Source of the DNA: Datura wrightii
Taxonomy: Eukaryota; Streptophyta; Magnoliopsida; Solanales; Solanaceae
Direction of reading: 5' to 3'
Assembly (NCBI GenBank): GCA_035772735.1
Contig: JASDFA010000020.1
Span: 14,301,501 to 14,365,500, forward strand
DNA length: 64,000 bases
Below, piece by piece: positions 11,653 to 23,975 of this stretch. Under the pieces are notes generated by a model. The model searched no databases and was not told the origin of the DNA. It saw only the letters and a program-made list of their open reading frames with translations. The stretch's first letter is position 1, and every line of letters starts with the position of its first letter. The position numbers and the translations under genes were made by a program.

Positions 11653-11788
11653 GTAATCAACCCAACAGTTATATATATAGGATATAAAGACTAAAGACAT
11701 TTTTACAAATCAAAGATGACATCTCAATCATAACATTTTATTGTACATGGGAACTCTAAAACATAGTAAAGATAAAACATTTCAACAA
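11653..11788. other. Short spacer between ATH2 and TEK1
   Basis: 136 AT-rich bases, with no feature recognised. It ends in the TEK1 target copy aacaa (11784-11788). The 18 bases after the other copy (19549-19566) are probably its original continuation. Confidence 0.5.
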
Positions 11789-14712
11789 TGTAACACCCCA
11801 GAAGTTCCTAAGATCAGACCCCGGAGTTAGATGGAGTTCAACAGAAAAACCAGTAGAAATTGCCTTAGAACGACGCGTCCAATGAGTTGTGGTCGCTCTA
11901 ATGGCCTATTATATGCAGTCGTAGGAAGGGTTTCAGAAAAAGGGGCCAAGTGTTTTGATTCCACGAGAGAAAGTAATGAGTCGTTGTGTGAAACAAAGAC
12001 CCATTAGATGCAATCATGGTAAGCTTGCAGTTTGGATTTCTCAGAGGGGAGGAGTCAGGTGACGACTCATTGGTTGCCGTAACGAGTCATTATGAGGAGT
12101 CATTAGTTGGAGTTCAGGTTTCTGTGTTAGTAACGGCGGATGGAGACGATGAGCCGTTGGAAGTAACAACGCCCTATCATATTGGTCGTTGGGAGGAAAT
12201 TGTAGGATGGACGGTGGAGTCGACGGGATGTGATGACGAGTCATTGGATGAAGTAACAACTCATCCTATTGGTCATTGGTTGAGGAAGTAAAAACTAAGA
12301 AGAGGACCCCAAAAGCAACAGATGGTCACCACGATTTGTGGAGAGGACCAACCACTTGTGGTGAGGGTAATTCGATAAAGTCTTACACTATCAATTCTGA
12401 AATTACATCGTTTTGGGCATTGAAAGGGGTCGAAATATAGGGTTTCTCACTAGCCTAAGCCCCTCATTACCCAAAAATCACCGATAGAATTTTCTTCTCC
12501 TTCTCCCAAGTTCAAAGAGCATCTAGGACTTCATTCACGAGCTACAAGCTTCAAGATCTGTAGGGAGCCTTTAAATTAGGTATGTGGGTATTTCAACAAG
12601 GATATCCTTCCATCCTTGTGCCCCAAACTTTTGTTTAAAACCCGAATCTCTTGTTCTAGAAAAGCATGATCTAGGGTTTCGATTTATGGATCATTTATTC
12701 TATGTTTTCAATGAATTCTAAGACCCATTATGATTAAAAGTCATGTATGCTTATGGGATTATTTTAATATCTTGAATTATGTACTTAATGTGGAAAATTC
12801 ATGATTATGGAATTCCCTCCATAAGATAGTTTAAAACTTCGAATGGGATTTTGTTATTATTCACTTGATTATACCAAGAACTTGTATCCATGTCTAAAAT
12901 ATGTGAATATCATAAGAATTATCCTTAAAAACTAGAATATATGATTTGATAGGTATGTTGAGATGAAATTAGAACTTATGGGCTTGATTAATATGAAGTA
13001 TGTATATGTTTTCAATATGATTTCGATGTAAATGTTTTGGGTAAGAGTTGAACCTATGATAACGAATGATTATTTAATCTTCTTCACGAATTAGAGTAAA
13101 TTCCGAAATGGGTCCATGAAATAAAGATACGCTTCTACCATGATCTCATTGTACATGTTTAAGGTATGGGTTAATTATATGGGCTTTTCGTAAATCTAGA
13201 ATATATGAATCAATGTATACATGTTAAAGCACGAATTGGACCTATCGATCCTACATGACTCTATGTTATACTTCATATGTTATAAACTCGGAATTTGAAT
13301 GTTGTGGAAGTGTGTAAAGTATGATCTGAATCTATAGATGTCCGTGAATGTAAAATGTGTGGAATAAATGATGATTTGGTACCATGATGATAGGAATTAT
13401 GATGATAAAGAATGAGAATGGTCCTTCAGAGTTTTGGGCCTGTTGTTAGAAGAAAGTGGCCTTAATCTATTCTAAACGAATGTAGTATGATGAAATCAGT
13501 AAATGCTCATGTCTTTAATTAGTTGTAGTAGCTTAGACTAGATGAATAATGTTAGATCAGTACTCCTTTATGTTCTAGTACAATCCGGGACTCTCCATAG
13601 ATGAGAATGATTCCCTTAGTCAGTCAGGACCCTCTATAGCTAAGAATGTTTCCGTTAGTCAATCAGGGACTCTCCATATCCGAGATGCTTCCCTTAGTCA
13701 GTTAAAGACACTCCATAGCTGAGAATGATTCCCTTAGTCAGTCAGGGACTCTCCATAGCCGAGAATGTTTCTTTTAGTCAGTCAGGGACTCTCCATACCC
13801 GAGAATGCTTCCCTTAGTCAGTCAGGGACTCTCTATAGCTGATAATGTTTCCCTTAGTTCAGTTGGGACTCTCCATAGCTGAGAATGTTTCCCCTAGCTC
13901 AATTGGGACTCTCCATAGCAGATAATGACTCCCTTTGTTCATGTTATCAGTTTGGCTCAGTTCCGTATAGTTTAGACTTTAGTTTAAAACAGATATAGCA
14001 TAATGCAGTCTCACTTATCAGCATATATCTAGTACAGTGTATGCTACTAGCTCCAGCTTTATCTTTTATTATATGTTCAGTACATGACCCTTATGCATGA
14101 GTTTGATGATGCTTTAGAATATGAGTTCCAAATAAAAGTTCATGTCGATATGTGTATGTAACTCAGACAGGGTTGTTGCATTCTAATTCAGTCATATGTC
14201 GATGTACTAAGTTTATTTCCTTTTAGTTTATGTACGTATCCCACATGCTCAGTAAATTCCAAGTACTGACCGCGTATTTTATGTTCTATATCATTTCATG
14301 ATGTAGATTCAGGTATCTGGACTCAACCCCACGGGTAGACACGCTCTTCCTTCCATCTCAGCGGATTGTGGTGGATCCTCATCTCTCAAGGATGAGATCT
14401 GTGTTTCTTATTACAGTTATATTTTAGTTTTCAAACTTTTGGAGTTAGCTGGGGACCTGTCCCAGCAACTCATCAATTTAGTAGAGGCTTTCAGACATGT
14501 GAAATCAGATTTAGTCTATGTATCAGAATTTTGTTAAATTATGTCTTTGGAGTTTTAATTTGACTCCTTACAGTTAGCTTTCACTCAGTTATGTTTCTGT
14601 TAGCCATTTCTATTGTTAAGTGTTATGCTATGATTATGCCATGGGTCAACTTGGAGTCTTTTGGGGTTCCTTGTCTCGTGTTATGGCTGGGGTATAAACT
14701 TGGATCGTGACA
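11789..14712 (+). repeat. TEK1 5' LTR (2924 bp)
   Basis: It starts TGTAACACCCCAGAAG and ends GGATCGTGACA. It has an ACGA(C/G)TCRT motif array at about 11870-12360, a roughly 40-bp tandem array at 13575-13940, and about 590 bases (12893-13483) that are missing from the partner LTR. Confidence 0.92.
13575..13940 (+). repeat. 40-bp tandem array in TEK1 5' LTR, about 9 copies
   Basis: The unit is roughly GGGACTCTCCATAGCTGAGA plus ATGTTTCCCTTAGTCAGTCA. About nine diverged copies run without gaps. The matching array in the 3' LTR (18308-18760) has about eleven. Confidence 0.9.
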
Positions 14713-14716
14713 AACT

Positions 14717-14728
14717 TGGTATCAGAGC
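14717..14728 (+). other. Primer-binding site of TEK1
   Basis: TGGTATCAGAGC, the standard plant tRNA-iMet complement, lies four bases after the 5' LTR. Confidence 0.93.
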
Positions 14729-14928
14729 AACGGTTTAGAGTATTCTAGGGTGTCTAATGGCCATGTTAAGTAGATTCTTCTTCATAGGTTTGAAGCGCGC
14801 CACACTTATGACGAAGAGGCTACGAGACGTTTTAGGAATGTTTCCTTTTCTTTATGATTCCTATTATGCTTAGAGTATGAAACTCTAACAGTTCCTCTCC
14901 TTAATCGTGCTTTATGCGCTCACAAATA

Positions 14929-15960
14929 ATGCCTCCCAGATGAGAGAATGGAAGAAGAAATGGTAATGGACGCTAGCAGGCACCACCAGCCCCGGTGAAC
15001 CCGATGGATGACCATGTTACTCATGCTGAGTTTCAGGAAACCATTAATATGTTGGTGCAAGCCTTGACTGCCCAAATTAATAAGCAAGTGATGGCTCGTG
15101 TTCCCCAGAATAGGAATGTAGAGGCGGCAAGGGTAAGAGACTTCCTCAAAATGAACCCACCGGAATTCTTAGGGTCAAAGGTGGACGAGGACTTGTATGA
15201 GTCCTTGGAAGAGATCCAGAAGATCACCCAAATCATGGAGGTTACGGGAACTAAGAGCGTAGACTTAGCCTCCTACCAGCTAAAAGGAGTTTCTTATATA
15301 TGGTTTTTCTAGTGGAGAGATAGTCGGGGGACTTGAGCAGCCCCCGTAGGTAGGGATGAATTTATGACTGCATTCCTGGACAGGTTTTTCCCTAGGGAGT
15401 TGAGGGAGGAAAAGGTGGTAGAGTTCATTAACTTAAGACAAAACAACATGATTGTCCAAGAGTATGCGTCGGAGTTTACCTGATTGTCCAACTATGCACT
15501 GGAGATGGTAGCTGACTAGAGGGCTCGTGCGAGCAGGTTCGTGAATGGAGTGTCAGAGTCCTTGATCAAAGAATGCAGGAACACTATGTTGCACAAGGAT
15601 ATGGACTTTCCTTGTTTGGTGATATTCGCTCAACAAATGGAAGCGGAACAGGTGATGGAAAAAGAGAGAGAGGCCAAGAGGGCTAGAGTCAGAGATTTAG
15701 AGTTCTCCCAGTAGAGATCGGGTGGTGGAACACTGCTCACACTACCAGCGAAATCATCGGCCCCAGCACCTTCGAAAGCCAGTGTTGCGTATAAACCCAG
15801 GGTAAGGGAGATACATACCCATTGTGTATGAGTTGTGGGAAACACCATTTGGGAGAATGCATGGCCGGCCCAGATGCTTGTTTCTGGTGCAGCAAGTTGG
15901 GTCATAAGCACCGGGATTGCGCAGCAGCTAAGCAAGGCGAGAGTAGAGTCTCGTCCACCT
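14929..15960 (+). pseudogene. TEK1 gag remnant with CCHC zinc knuckles
   Basis: Gag starts MPPR and meets TGA at codon 5, with another stop about ten codons on. The core follows: HAEFQETINMLVQALTAQ, VRDFLKMNPPEFLGSKVDED, then SYQLKGVSYIW, EFMTAFLDRFFPREL and FINLRQNNMIVQEYASEF. Near 15825 a frameshift leads into two knuckles. The first, CMSCGKHHLGEC, is of the non-standard CX2CX3HX3C type. The second, CFWCSKLGHKHRDC (15879-15920), is a complete CX2CX4HX4C. At least six in-frame stops and one frameshift make it non-functional. Gag binds and packages retrotransposon RNA. Confidence 0.9.
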
Positions 15961-17017
15961 CTTCAGTAGCTCCGACAGCCCGTCCATTTCAGTAGGGTGC
16001 ATCATCTAGCGCGGGTGGCGAACAACATTGAAATCGCTCCTACGCCTTGGCAGCACATCTGGATAAGGGCAACTCGCCAGAACTAGTCACAAGTATGTTA
16101 TGAATTCCTTTTGTTACTCTTTGCATATTGCTAGCCCCAGAACCCTAGTATTGAATAAGAAGCTCTGTGATGGTTGTTGAGAAGAGATTGTCGATATGTG
16201 ATGTGAATAGTTGTGAGTCTAAGGCTTGCGGTGAAGGTTTGAGGTGAAAGAGAAGCTAGGAGTTAGTGATTTAACCCCGACCTTAAGAAAGATTCAGGAG
16301 CTTTAGAATGACGATTTAAGCTAAGGTAGAGATGGTAAGCATGTGCTACAAGTTGGATCTTGAGAATACTAATAAGGCAATTCTAGCCCTAGCAGTTGCG
16401 GTATGTCGATCCCTTCGGGTTCAGATAACTTCTCTTGTATTTCAGTTAAAGCTAAGTTATACCCATCCCTATGTGCAGATTCCCAGGATTTCTAGAAAAC
16501 CGCTTCAGACAGTGATGCTAGTCTTGCTCTACAAATCCTTAAGACTCATCTTTATGTTATGAATCAGTTGTGTGTGTCAACTCATGTCTTCCAGTTTATG
16601 ATCAACTCGAACTCAATATTTAGAAGTTGCTTTAGTAGCTCAGTAGAATAAGGTTACCTCATGTGTGTGCTCAGTTATGGATGTCATGAATGATTCATTC
16701 TCATGAGTCCTTTACTTTCAGTTAGACCATATATCATGAATTCTAACCCCATAACAGAAAGAAATTTGAGAATGAAGGCTCAGTCCGTATCAGCTCAGTG
16801 TTGGTTAGAGGGAAAGAATCCTTCTCAGTGCTCTATCTAGTTCCATGTTAGTTTCATGTCTTTCAGTCCCTCTTATGCCCTAGCATGCATGTATGATTTA
16901 GATGTTCATTTCAGATATGTAAGATCAGCCGGAGTCAGATACTCCATTGTTTTCAGCTATAATTGATCAGTTTTGGGATTTCATTTCCGTCCCTATCCTT
17001 TCTGTATGTTTGTCCAA
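15961..17017 (+). other. TEK1 interior after gag, no pol
   Basis: No RT, integrase or chromodomain fragment is visible. The last 200 bases (about 16855-17017) resemble the TEK5 3' UTR at 56080-56225, with shared phrases such as TAGCATGCATGTATG/TAGCATATATGTATG and CCCTATCCTTTC. The middle (about 16110-16850) is unclassified. Confidence 0.6.
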
Positions 17018-17051
17018 CATTCGAGGACGAATGTTCCCAAGGGGGAGATAT
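17018..17051 (+). other. Palindrome and polypurine tract of TEK1
   Basis: CATTCGAGGACGAATG (17018-17033) is a 6-bp inverted repeat around AGGA. Five bases later AAGGGGGAGATAT (17039-17051) is the plus-strand primer, directly abutting the 3' LTR. The pair recurs in TEK2, TEK3, TEK5 and TEK6. Confidence 0.88.
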
Positions 17052-19543
17052 TGTAACACCTCAGAAGTTACTAAGATCAGACCCTAGAGTTAGATGGAGT
17101 TCAGCAGAAAAAACTAGCAGGAATTGCCTTAGAACGACTCATCCAATGAGTCGTTTGTCGCTCTAATGACCCGTTAGTTACAGTCATTGGAAGGGTTTCA
17201 TAAAAAGGTGCCAAGTGTTTTGATGCCATGAGAGGAAGTAACGAGTCATTATGTGAAACAACAACCCATTAGATGCAATCGTGGTAAGCTTGCAGTTTGG
17301 ATTTCTCAGAGGGGAAGAGTTCGGTGATGATTCGTTGGTTGCCGTAACCAGTCATCATGAGGAGTCGTTAGTTGGAGTTCAGGATTATAGGTCAGTAACG
17401 ACATATGGAGACGATGAGCCATTAGAAGTAACAATGATCCGTCATGTCGGTCATTGGGAGGAAATTGTAGGATGGACCAGTGGAGTCGACGAGATGTGAT
17501 GATGAGTCGTTGCATGAAGTAACAACTCATCCTGTTGGTAGTTGGTTGAGGAATCAAAAACTGAGAAGAGGACCCCAGAAGCAATGGATGGTCACCATGA
17601 GTCGTGCTGAGGACCAACGACTCGTGGTGAGGGTCGTGGTCACTATCAGGCAATTTTTATTTTTAATTTTAGGGGTGATTCGGTAAAGTCCTACACTTCC
17701 AATTTTGAAATGGCATCATTTTGGGTGTTGAAAGGGGATGAAATATAGGGTTTCTCACTAGCCTAAGCCCCTCATTACCCAAAAATCACTGATAGAGTTT
17801 TCTTCTCCTTCTTCTCCCAAGTTCAAAGAGCATCTAGGGCTTCATTCACGAGCTTCAAGCTTCAAGATCTGTAGGGAGTCTTTAAATCAGGTATGTGGGT
17901 TTTTCAACAAGGGTATCCTTCCATCCTTGTGCCCCAAACTTTTATTTAAAACCCGAATCTCTTACTCTAAAAAAACATGATCTAAGGTTTCGATTTAAGG
18001 ATGATTTCTTCTATGTCTTCTATGAATTCTAAGACCCATTATGATTAAAAGTCATGTATGCTTATGGGATTATTTTAATATCTTGAATTATGTACTTAAT
18101 GTGGAAAATGCATGATTATGGAATTCCCTCCATGAGATAGCTTAAAACTTCGAATGAGATTTGGTTATTATTCACTTGATTATATCAAGAAATTGTATCC
18201 ATGAGATAGCTTAAAAATTGTATGATGAAATCAGTAAATGCTCATGTCTTTGATTAGCTGTAGTAGCTTAGACCAGATGAATAATGTCAGATCAGTACTC
18301 TTTCATGTTCTAGTACAATCAGAGACTCTTCATAGCTGAGAATGATTCCCCTAGTCAATCAGGGACTCTCCATTGATGAGAATGTTTCCCTTAGTCAGTC
18401 AGGGACTCTCTATAGCCGAGAATGTTTTCCTTAGTTAGTTAGGGACTCTCTGTAGCTGAGAATGATTCTCTTAGTCAGTCAAGGACTCTCCATAGCTGAG
18501 AATGTTTCCCTTAGTTAATCAAGGACTCTCTATAGCCAAGAATATTTCCCTTTGTCAGTCAAGGACTTTCCGTAGCTGAGAATGTTTCCCTTAGTTAGTC
18601 AGGGACTCTCTATAGCTAAGAATGTTTCACTTAGTCAGTCAGGGACTCGCCAAAGCTGAGAATGTTTCCCTTAGTTTAGTTGGGACTCTCCATAGCTGAG
18701 AATGTTTTCCCCAATTCAGTTGGGACTCTCCATAGAGCAGAATGACTCCCTTAGTTCATGTTATCAGTTTGGCTCAATTCCGTATAGTTTAGACTTCACT
18801 TTAAAATAGATATAGCAGAATGCAGTCTCAGTTATTAGTAGATATCCAGTTATAGTGTATGATATTAGCTCCAGCTTTAGCTTTCATTATATGTTCAGTA
18901 CATGACCCTTATGTATGAGTTTGATGATGCTTTAGAATATGAGTTCCAAATAAAAGCTCATGTCGATATATGTATGTAACTCAGACAGGGTTGTTGCATT
19001 CTAATTCAGTCATATGTCGATGTACACAGTTTATTTCCTTCTTGTATACTTGTATGTTTTAGTTTATTTACGTATCTCGCATGCTCAGTAAATTCCAAGT
19101 ACTGACCGCATACTTTATGTGCTATCATTTCATGATATAGATTCAGGTTCCCAGACTCATCCCTAGGGTAGACACGCATTTCCTGCCAACTCAGTGGATT
19201 GTGGTAAGTCCTCTCTCTCGAGGATGAGATCTATGTTTCTTATTTCAGTTATATTTCAGTTTTCAAACTTTAGGAGTTAGTTGGGGACCTGTCCCAACAA
19301 CTTATCAGTTTGTAGAGACTTTCAGACATGTGTAGTCAGATTAGGTCTATCTATTAGAATTTTATTAAATTATGTCTTTGGAGTTTTAATTTGACTCCTT
19401 ACAGTTACCTTCCGCTTAGTTATGTTTCTATTAGTTGTTTCTATTGTTAAGTGTTATGCTATAATTATGCCAAAGGTCAACTTGGAGCCTTTCGGGGTTC
19501 CTTGTCCCATGTTATGGCTACAGTATAAACTCGGGTCATGACA
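17052..19543 (+). repeat. TEK1 3' LTR (2492 bp), internally deleted
   Basis: It starts TGTAACACCTCAGAAG and ends GGGTCATGACA. It is homologous to the 5' LTR throughout but lacks the equivalent of 12893-13483. At the break (18198-18216) there is a second copy of TCCATGAGATAGCTTAAAA, whose original is at 18129-18147. Confidence 0.92.
18308..18760 (+). repeat. 40-bp tandem array in TEK1 3' LTR, about 11 copies
   Basis: Same unit as 13575-13940, with about two more copies, so the array changed copy number after insertion. Confidence 0.88.
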
Positions 19544-19566
19544 AACAATTGAAGAGAAACCCTAGG

Positions 19567-22046
19567 TGTAACACCCCAAAACTTTCCTAGACCAGAATCA
19601 GGCATTTCAAGAAAGTCCAGAAGAAAAACCAAAAATTTTATTCCAAAATGACCTAGACAACAGGCCGTGGGAATCTCCAATGGGTCATTGTTTGAGTCGT
19701 TGTCAGTGTAGCAGTTGTCCTTCGGGGGGAAACAATGAAGCATAGAACGACCCATTGGTTGAACCAATGAGCTATCCTGTCGTCCGTTGGATCTCAAGTT
19801 CAGAATCCTATCGGACCCTTCCCTGAGGCAACGAGAGGAACCAATGGCTCGTGGTTCCTCTCAACGAGCCATTATACCACCCATCGCCCGGTTCTAAGCC
19901 CTAGCAGTGTAGACTAAGAGTCGATGCAATGACCCATTGGTCCAACCAACGAGTCGATGCAATGACCTGTTGGTCCAACCAACGAGTTGTTGTGTTGATT
20001 GTTGTCTCAAGGCCCAATTCCCCTACCAGTTCTAACGAGAGGTGCCAACGACCCATTTTTTCTTCTAATGGATTGTGGTATCCTTCCTTTCTTCATTTCT
20101 AGTGGGCATGATTTCTGGAACCAGAACCAATGGTGGGTTCCAATGAGTCGTGGGTCCGATTAACGACCCGTTCTGAGGCTCATTGGTTCGTGTCGGGCAG
20201 TTTTCAATTCTTTCTTCTGGGGGTATGTTGGTAATTTTCCACCTTTTAATACTAAAACTCTCTCATTTTGGACTTGTTAGGAGGGAGTTAAAGGAGTAGA
20301 ATGACCTTTTCCCCTTCATTTCACTCTCTTCCTCTCAAGCCTAAGCGTAGAACAGACAAGAAGTTCAGAGCAGAAGCTAGGGAAGGCATTGTTTTCTCAA
20401 AATTTTCTTAGGGATTTTTCTCCAGAAATTCTTAGCCAGGTATGTGGGAATTCAACAAGGGAATAGTTCTTCCCTTGTGTACCCAAAATCCTTCTTTAAA
20501 TTCTCTATCAGTTCTAACCTTGAGACTTTGGAATGTGATGAAATTATCTATCATACCACATTTAAATAATGCGGAATATTATTTATGTTAAATGTTGATT
20601 TCTTTCAAACAGTTTGTGAGTATGTTGTTGCTTGTTCCTATAGCGCGAAATCTAGCCCTAGTCTTGAATACAAAAAAAAACTAGATTCTTGCAATAGTGT
20701 CTAAATATCAAAATTTTTGTTTGATTCTATCAGTGTAGGGGACTCCCATGCTATTAGTAGTATTGAAACTCAATCAGATTGTTGTCAGTTCAGTTTTAGT
20801 CAAAATATTATAATACTCAGTGTCAGTCAAAAAATGTCAGCTGATCAGTTTGACTACAGAAATTCTCGAGGTGTCAGTAGTACCTCCCAGTTATCAGAAT
20901 TAGACTCAGTATCAGTTTTAGTGGTTCTTTAGGCGTTCATGAAACTTTAAGATAAGAATCTCTAACCAGCATTAAAATCCCAGCTTCAAAATTAAAGTTT
21001 GTTCTTTAGACAGTTACGACACTTCCAGATAAGCAGCTCTTACAAGTCTTAGAACCTAGTTATAGAATTCGGTCTGATAAGACTCTCAGGGTGCTTCCAG
21101 ATAGGTATTCTTGACTAGTCTTGGGCCCTAGTTTTAAGCTATTAGCTTAGTAGCTAGTCTAGAAATATCCAGTAGGTGCAGGACTTAGCACCGAGCAGAC
21201 TAGGGTTCCAGTGCATCCACGTTCTCAGAACTACGTTGCCACCGTAGGTTACAGTTTTATTGGCCTCATAGCCCCAGATTTGTGATCACCCAGTTCATGC
21301 CTTTATACCTTGGCAAGGTATACTGGGTCCTACCTATGGGGTGTATACATCATACTCCATGTCTAGCTCACGTGGTTATATGTCGGTTATAGACTCTCCT
21401 AGTAGTTAGCTCATTTTAGTCTCATATTAGCCATACAGATCAGTTCAGTTCAGTATCTCAGTTTTTAGGGCATGTCCTTGACTATCAGAAAGGGTCATTT
21501 AGACCATCTCAGTTATTCAGTACAGCAGTTCAGTTGTTCATTACACGTCTTTCAAGTTCAGTTACTTCTTTTCTTGTGTATGGTTTCTCTCACTTACTCA
21601 GTACATTCAAAGTACTGACGCATACCTTTTATGCTGTATCATTTTATGATACAGCTGCAGGATCTCAGTCTCAGCCTCGCTATCCGCTCACTCTCAAAAG
21701 ACTACAGTTGCACTATTGGTGAGTCCTTATCTTTCAAGGACGAAGATCATTTATTTCAGTTTTATTTTTCTTCTTTATAGACTTGGAGTTAGCCGGGGGC
21801 TTATCCCAACAATTCATCAGTTGTAGTGGCTTTCAGACACAGATTTGATTTTTCAAACTTGTATATATATTCAGATGTTTTTAAACTTTATGACTTAGCT
21901 TTATTTTCATAAATGTTTTGTAGTTTACTTAAAGCTTCCGCTATATGTTTACTCAGAATGCCAGTGAATGATAGACCAGGGGTTGACTTGGGGTTACTTG
22001 CAACTCTTACCGTGTCCCGTCTAGGGTGTGAGCTCAGGGCGTGACA
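19567..22046 (+). repeat. TEK2 5' LTR (2480 bp)
   Basis: It starts TGTAACACCCCAAAAC and ends CAGGGCGTGACA. The U3-side (19630-20220) is full of ACGAGTCGT/ACCCGTT-type motifs, including two adjacent 33-bp copies of TCGATGCAATGACC at 19921 and 19954. The U5 side has GGTATACTGGGTCCTACC (21316-21333), which recurs in TEK3 and, reversed, in TEK4. Confidence 0.9.
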
Positions 22047-22050
22047 AAGT

Positions 22051-22062
22051 TGATATCAGAGC
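22051..22062 (+). other. Primer-binding site of TEK2, one mismatch
   Basis: TGATATCAGAGC, which differs from TGGTATCAGAGC by one G-to-A change, lies four bases after the LTR. Confidence 0.85.
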
Positions 22063-22265
22063 ACTAGGTTTAGAGTGTCCTTGGATGTCTAAAGGTCGCG
22101 TCGAGTAGAGTCCTTTTCATGGGTGTGAAGCGCGCCACACTTATGACGGGGAGGCTATGAGATGTTATTAGGAAAATTCTGTTTTATTCATACTCTTTAT
22201 TGTGCGTTGAAATTCAATTCCAGAATCGTTCTCCTAACTCGTGCTCTATTTCATTTCAGTGAATT

Positions 22266-23470
22266 ATGCCTCCACAATGTGGTAACGAAAAAAGGGTCGG
22301 TAACACTCACAGACCTACCCCATCGGTTCCAACAGCACCTCAAGACGACTCAGTGTCTACCACAGAGTTTAGGGCAACCATCCAGCTGCTCGCTCAAATA
22401 GTTACCAACCTAGTGAACCAACAGGTGGTTTCGATCAACAATAATGGGTCCCTAGCAGCTGCCCGAGTGCGGGACTTCACTTGGATGAACCCTCCAGATT
22501 TTCATAGATCTAAGGTGGGAGAGGACCCACAGGAGTTTGTGGACAAGATTAGGAAGATCACCCGGATCATGGGTGTCAGTTCCCCAGAGAGTGCCGACTT
22601 CGCTGCCTACCAGCTGAAAGGGGTAGCCTAGATATGGTATGAACAATGGAAGGAGGGGAGGCCAGCGGGAACAGGACAGGTGGAATGGGAGGAGTTCTCT
22701 ACAGCCTTCCTAGACAGATTTTTCCCTTGGGAACTTAGGGAAGCGAAAGTGGCAGAGTTCATTAATCTGAAATAAAGAAACAGGACAGTAGAAGAATATG
22801 CTCTGGAGTTCACCAAGTTGTCCAAATAGGCTCCAGAGATGGTGGCCGAGCCAAGGGATCGCATGCTGAAGTTTGTCGATGGGGTGTCAAACCTAGTCCT
22901 CGAAGAGTGTAGGACAGTGATACTAATTAAGGATATTGACCTCTCCAGCCTTATTGTTCATGCCTAGCAAATTGAGGCAAAAACATTGAAGGACATGGAG
23001 CAAAACAACAAGCGGGCAAGGATTGGCCAATCACATTATGGACGCTAGAGCTCTGGCGATAGTAGCCACTCACAGCAACAGTACCAAAGGGCTCCAACAC
23101 CTAGCTCAGCCAGCGCCCCTACCTTTTGGTCCTGCCAGGATCAGAGGGGTGGAGCATCTGGCTCTCAGTCCAAGAGTTACAGTGCCAGCAACAGGTATCC
23201 AGCTTGGCCTAAGTATGGCAAGAACCACCCAGTAGAGTGTCTTCAGGGTCGAGAGGGTTATTTTGGTTGTGGATAGCTTGGTCATCGGTTTAAAGAGTGC
23301 CTGTCAACAGGAGGGGGAAGGTCACAATCCACTACCTCAGCAGCTCCATCAAGCCGACCAGCTCAGCAAGCCAACACTTCAGGTATGGATGGCAACCAGC
23401 GCCAAAACCATTTTTATGCATTGTCTTCTCATCAGGATCAGGAGACCTCACCTGACGTGGTCACGGATAT
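22266..23470 (+). pseudogene. TEK2 gag remnant
   Basis: Gag starts at 22266 (MPPQCGNEKRVG) and shares one reading frame with protease and RT. Visible core pieces are FRATIQLLAQIVTNLVNQQV, ARVRDFTWMNPPDF, AAYQLKGVA, FSTAFLDRFFPWEL and FTKLSK. Stops include TAG at 22629 and several more. The second zinc knuckle near 23250 reads YFGCG-stop-LGHRFKEC, so its first Cys is lost and a stop lies inside it. It is non-functional. Confidence 0.88.
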
Positions 23471-23960
23471 GTTACACCTTTTTCATCTAGACGTATATGC
23501 CTTACTAGATCCAAGAGCCACATCTTCATTTGTGACTCCCTATGTAGCAGTATAGTTCAGTGTCAGTCTAGAGGTCCTCTCAAATCCATTCTCAATCTCC
23601 ACAACAATTGGCGAGTCAGTGAGAGCCAACCAAGTGTATAGAAACTACCCAGTCTCAATCCTCAATAAAATTATTCTAGCTGACCTTGTAGAGCTAAAAA
23701 TGGTTGATTTCTACCTCATTCTTGACATGGATTGGTTACACTGCGATTATGCCCCAGTCAACTGCAGAACTAGGGTCGTCAGGTTTAGTTTCCCTAATGA
23801 TCCAATGTTAGAGTGGACGGGCAGCAGTTCAGCGCCTAAGGGTCAGTTTATTTCCTACCTTAAGGCCTAGAAGCTTATTTATAAGGGATGTATCTATCAT
23901 CTAGTTCGGGTCAAAGATTCCAACTCTGAAACCTCAACTATCCAGTCATTACCTATTGTC
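23471..23960 (+). pseudogene. TEK2 protease remnant
   Basis: The active-site region reads VYALLDPRATSSFVTPY (about 23490-23540). The aspartate is kept but the following Gly is replaced by Arg. The C-terminal half is DFYLILDMDWLHCDYAPVNC (ends about 23765), the usual ILGMDWL region of plant Ty3/gypsy proteases with G to D. In-frame stops occur at about 23552 and 23868. Confidence 0.85.
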
Positions 23961-23975
23961 AACAAATTTTCTGAT

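Larger units (their letters stand above)
11789..19543 (+). mobile_element. TEK1: gag-only chromovirus-type element, complete ends
   Basis: This element has two long LTRs (11789-14712 and 17052-19543), a tRNA-iMet-type primer site, a polypurine tract and a perfect 5-bp target duplication aacaa (11784-11788 and 19544-19548). The 2.3 kb interior codes only for a broken gag with zinc knuckles. No protease, RT, RNase H or integrase is visible. This matches the non-autonomous TR-GAG layout, although an internal deletion of an autonomous Tekay element would look the same. Gag is closest by eye to those of TEK5 and TEK4. Confidence 0.92.

Noticed and set aside
12016..12291. Open frames in the TEK1 and TEK5 motif arrays (also 17281-17499, 37358-37705)
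   Set aside because: These are chance frames across motif-rich LTR sequence, with different reading in each copy and no domain.
14717..14728. TGGTATCAGAGC and similar 12-mers as tRNA genes
   Set aside because: They are primer sites, with no cloverleaf around them and always four bases from an LTR end.
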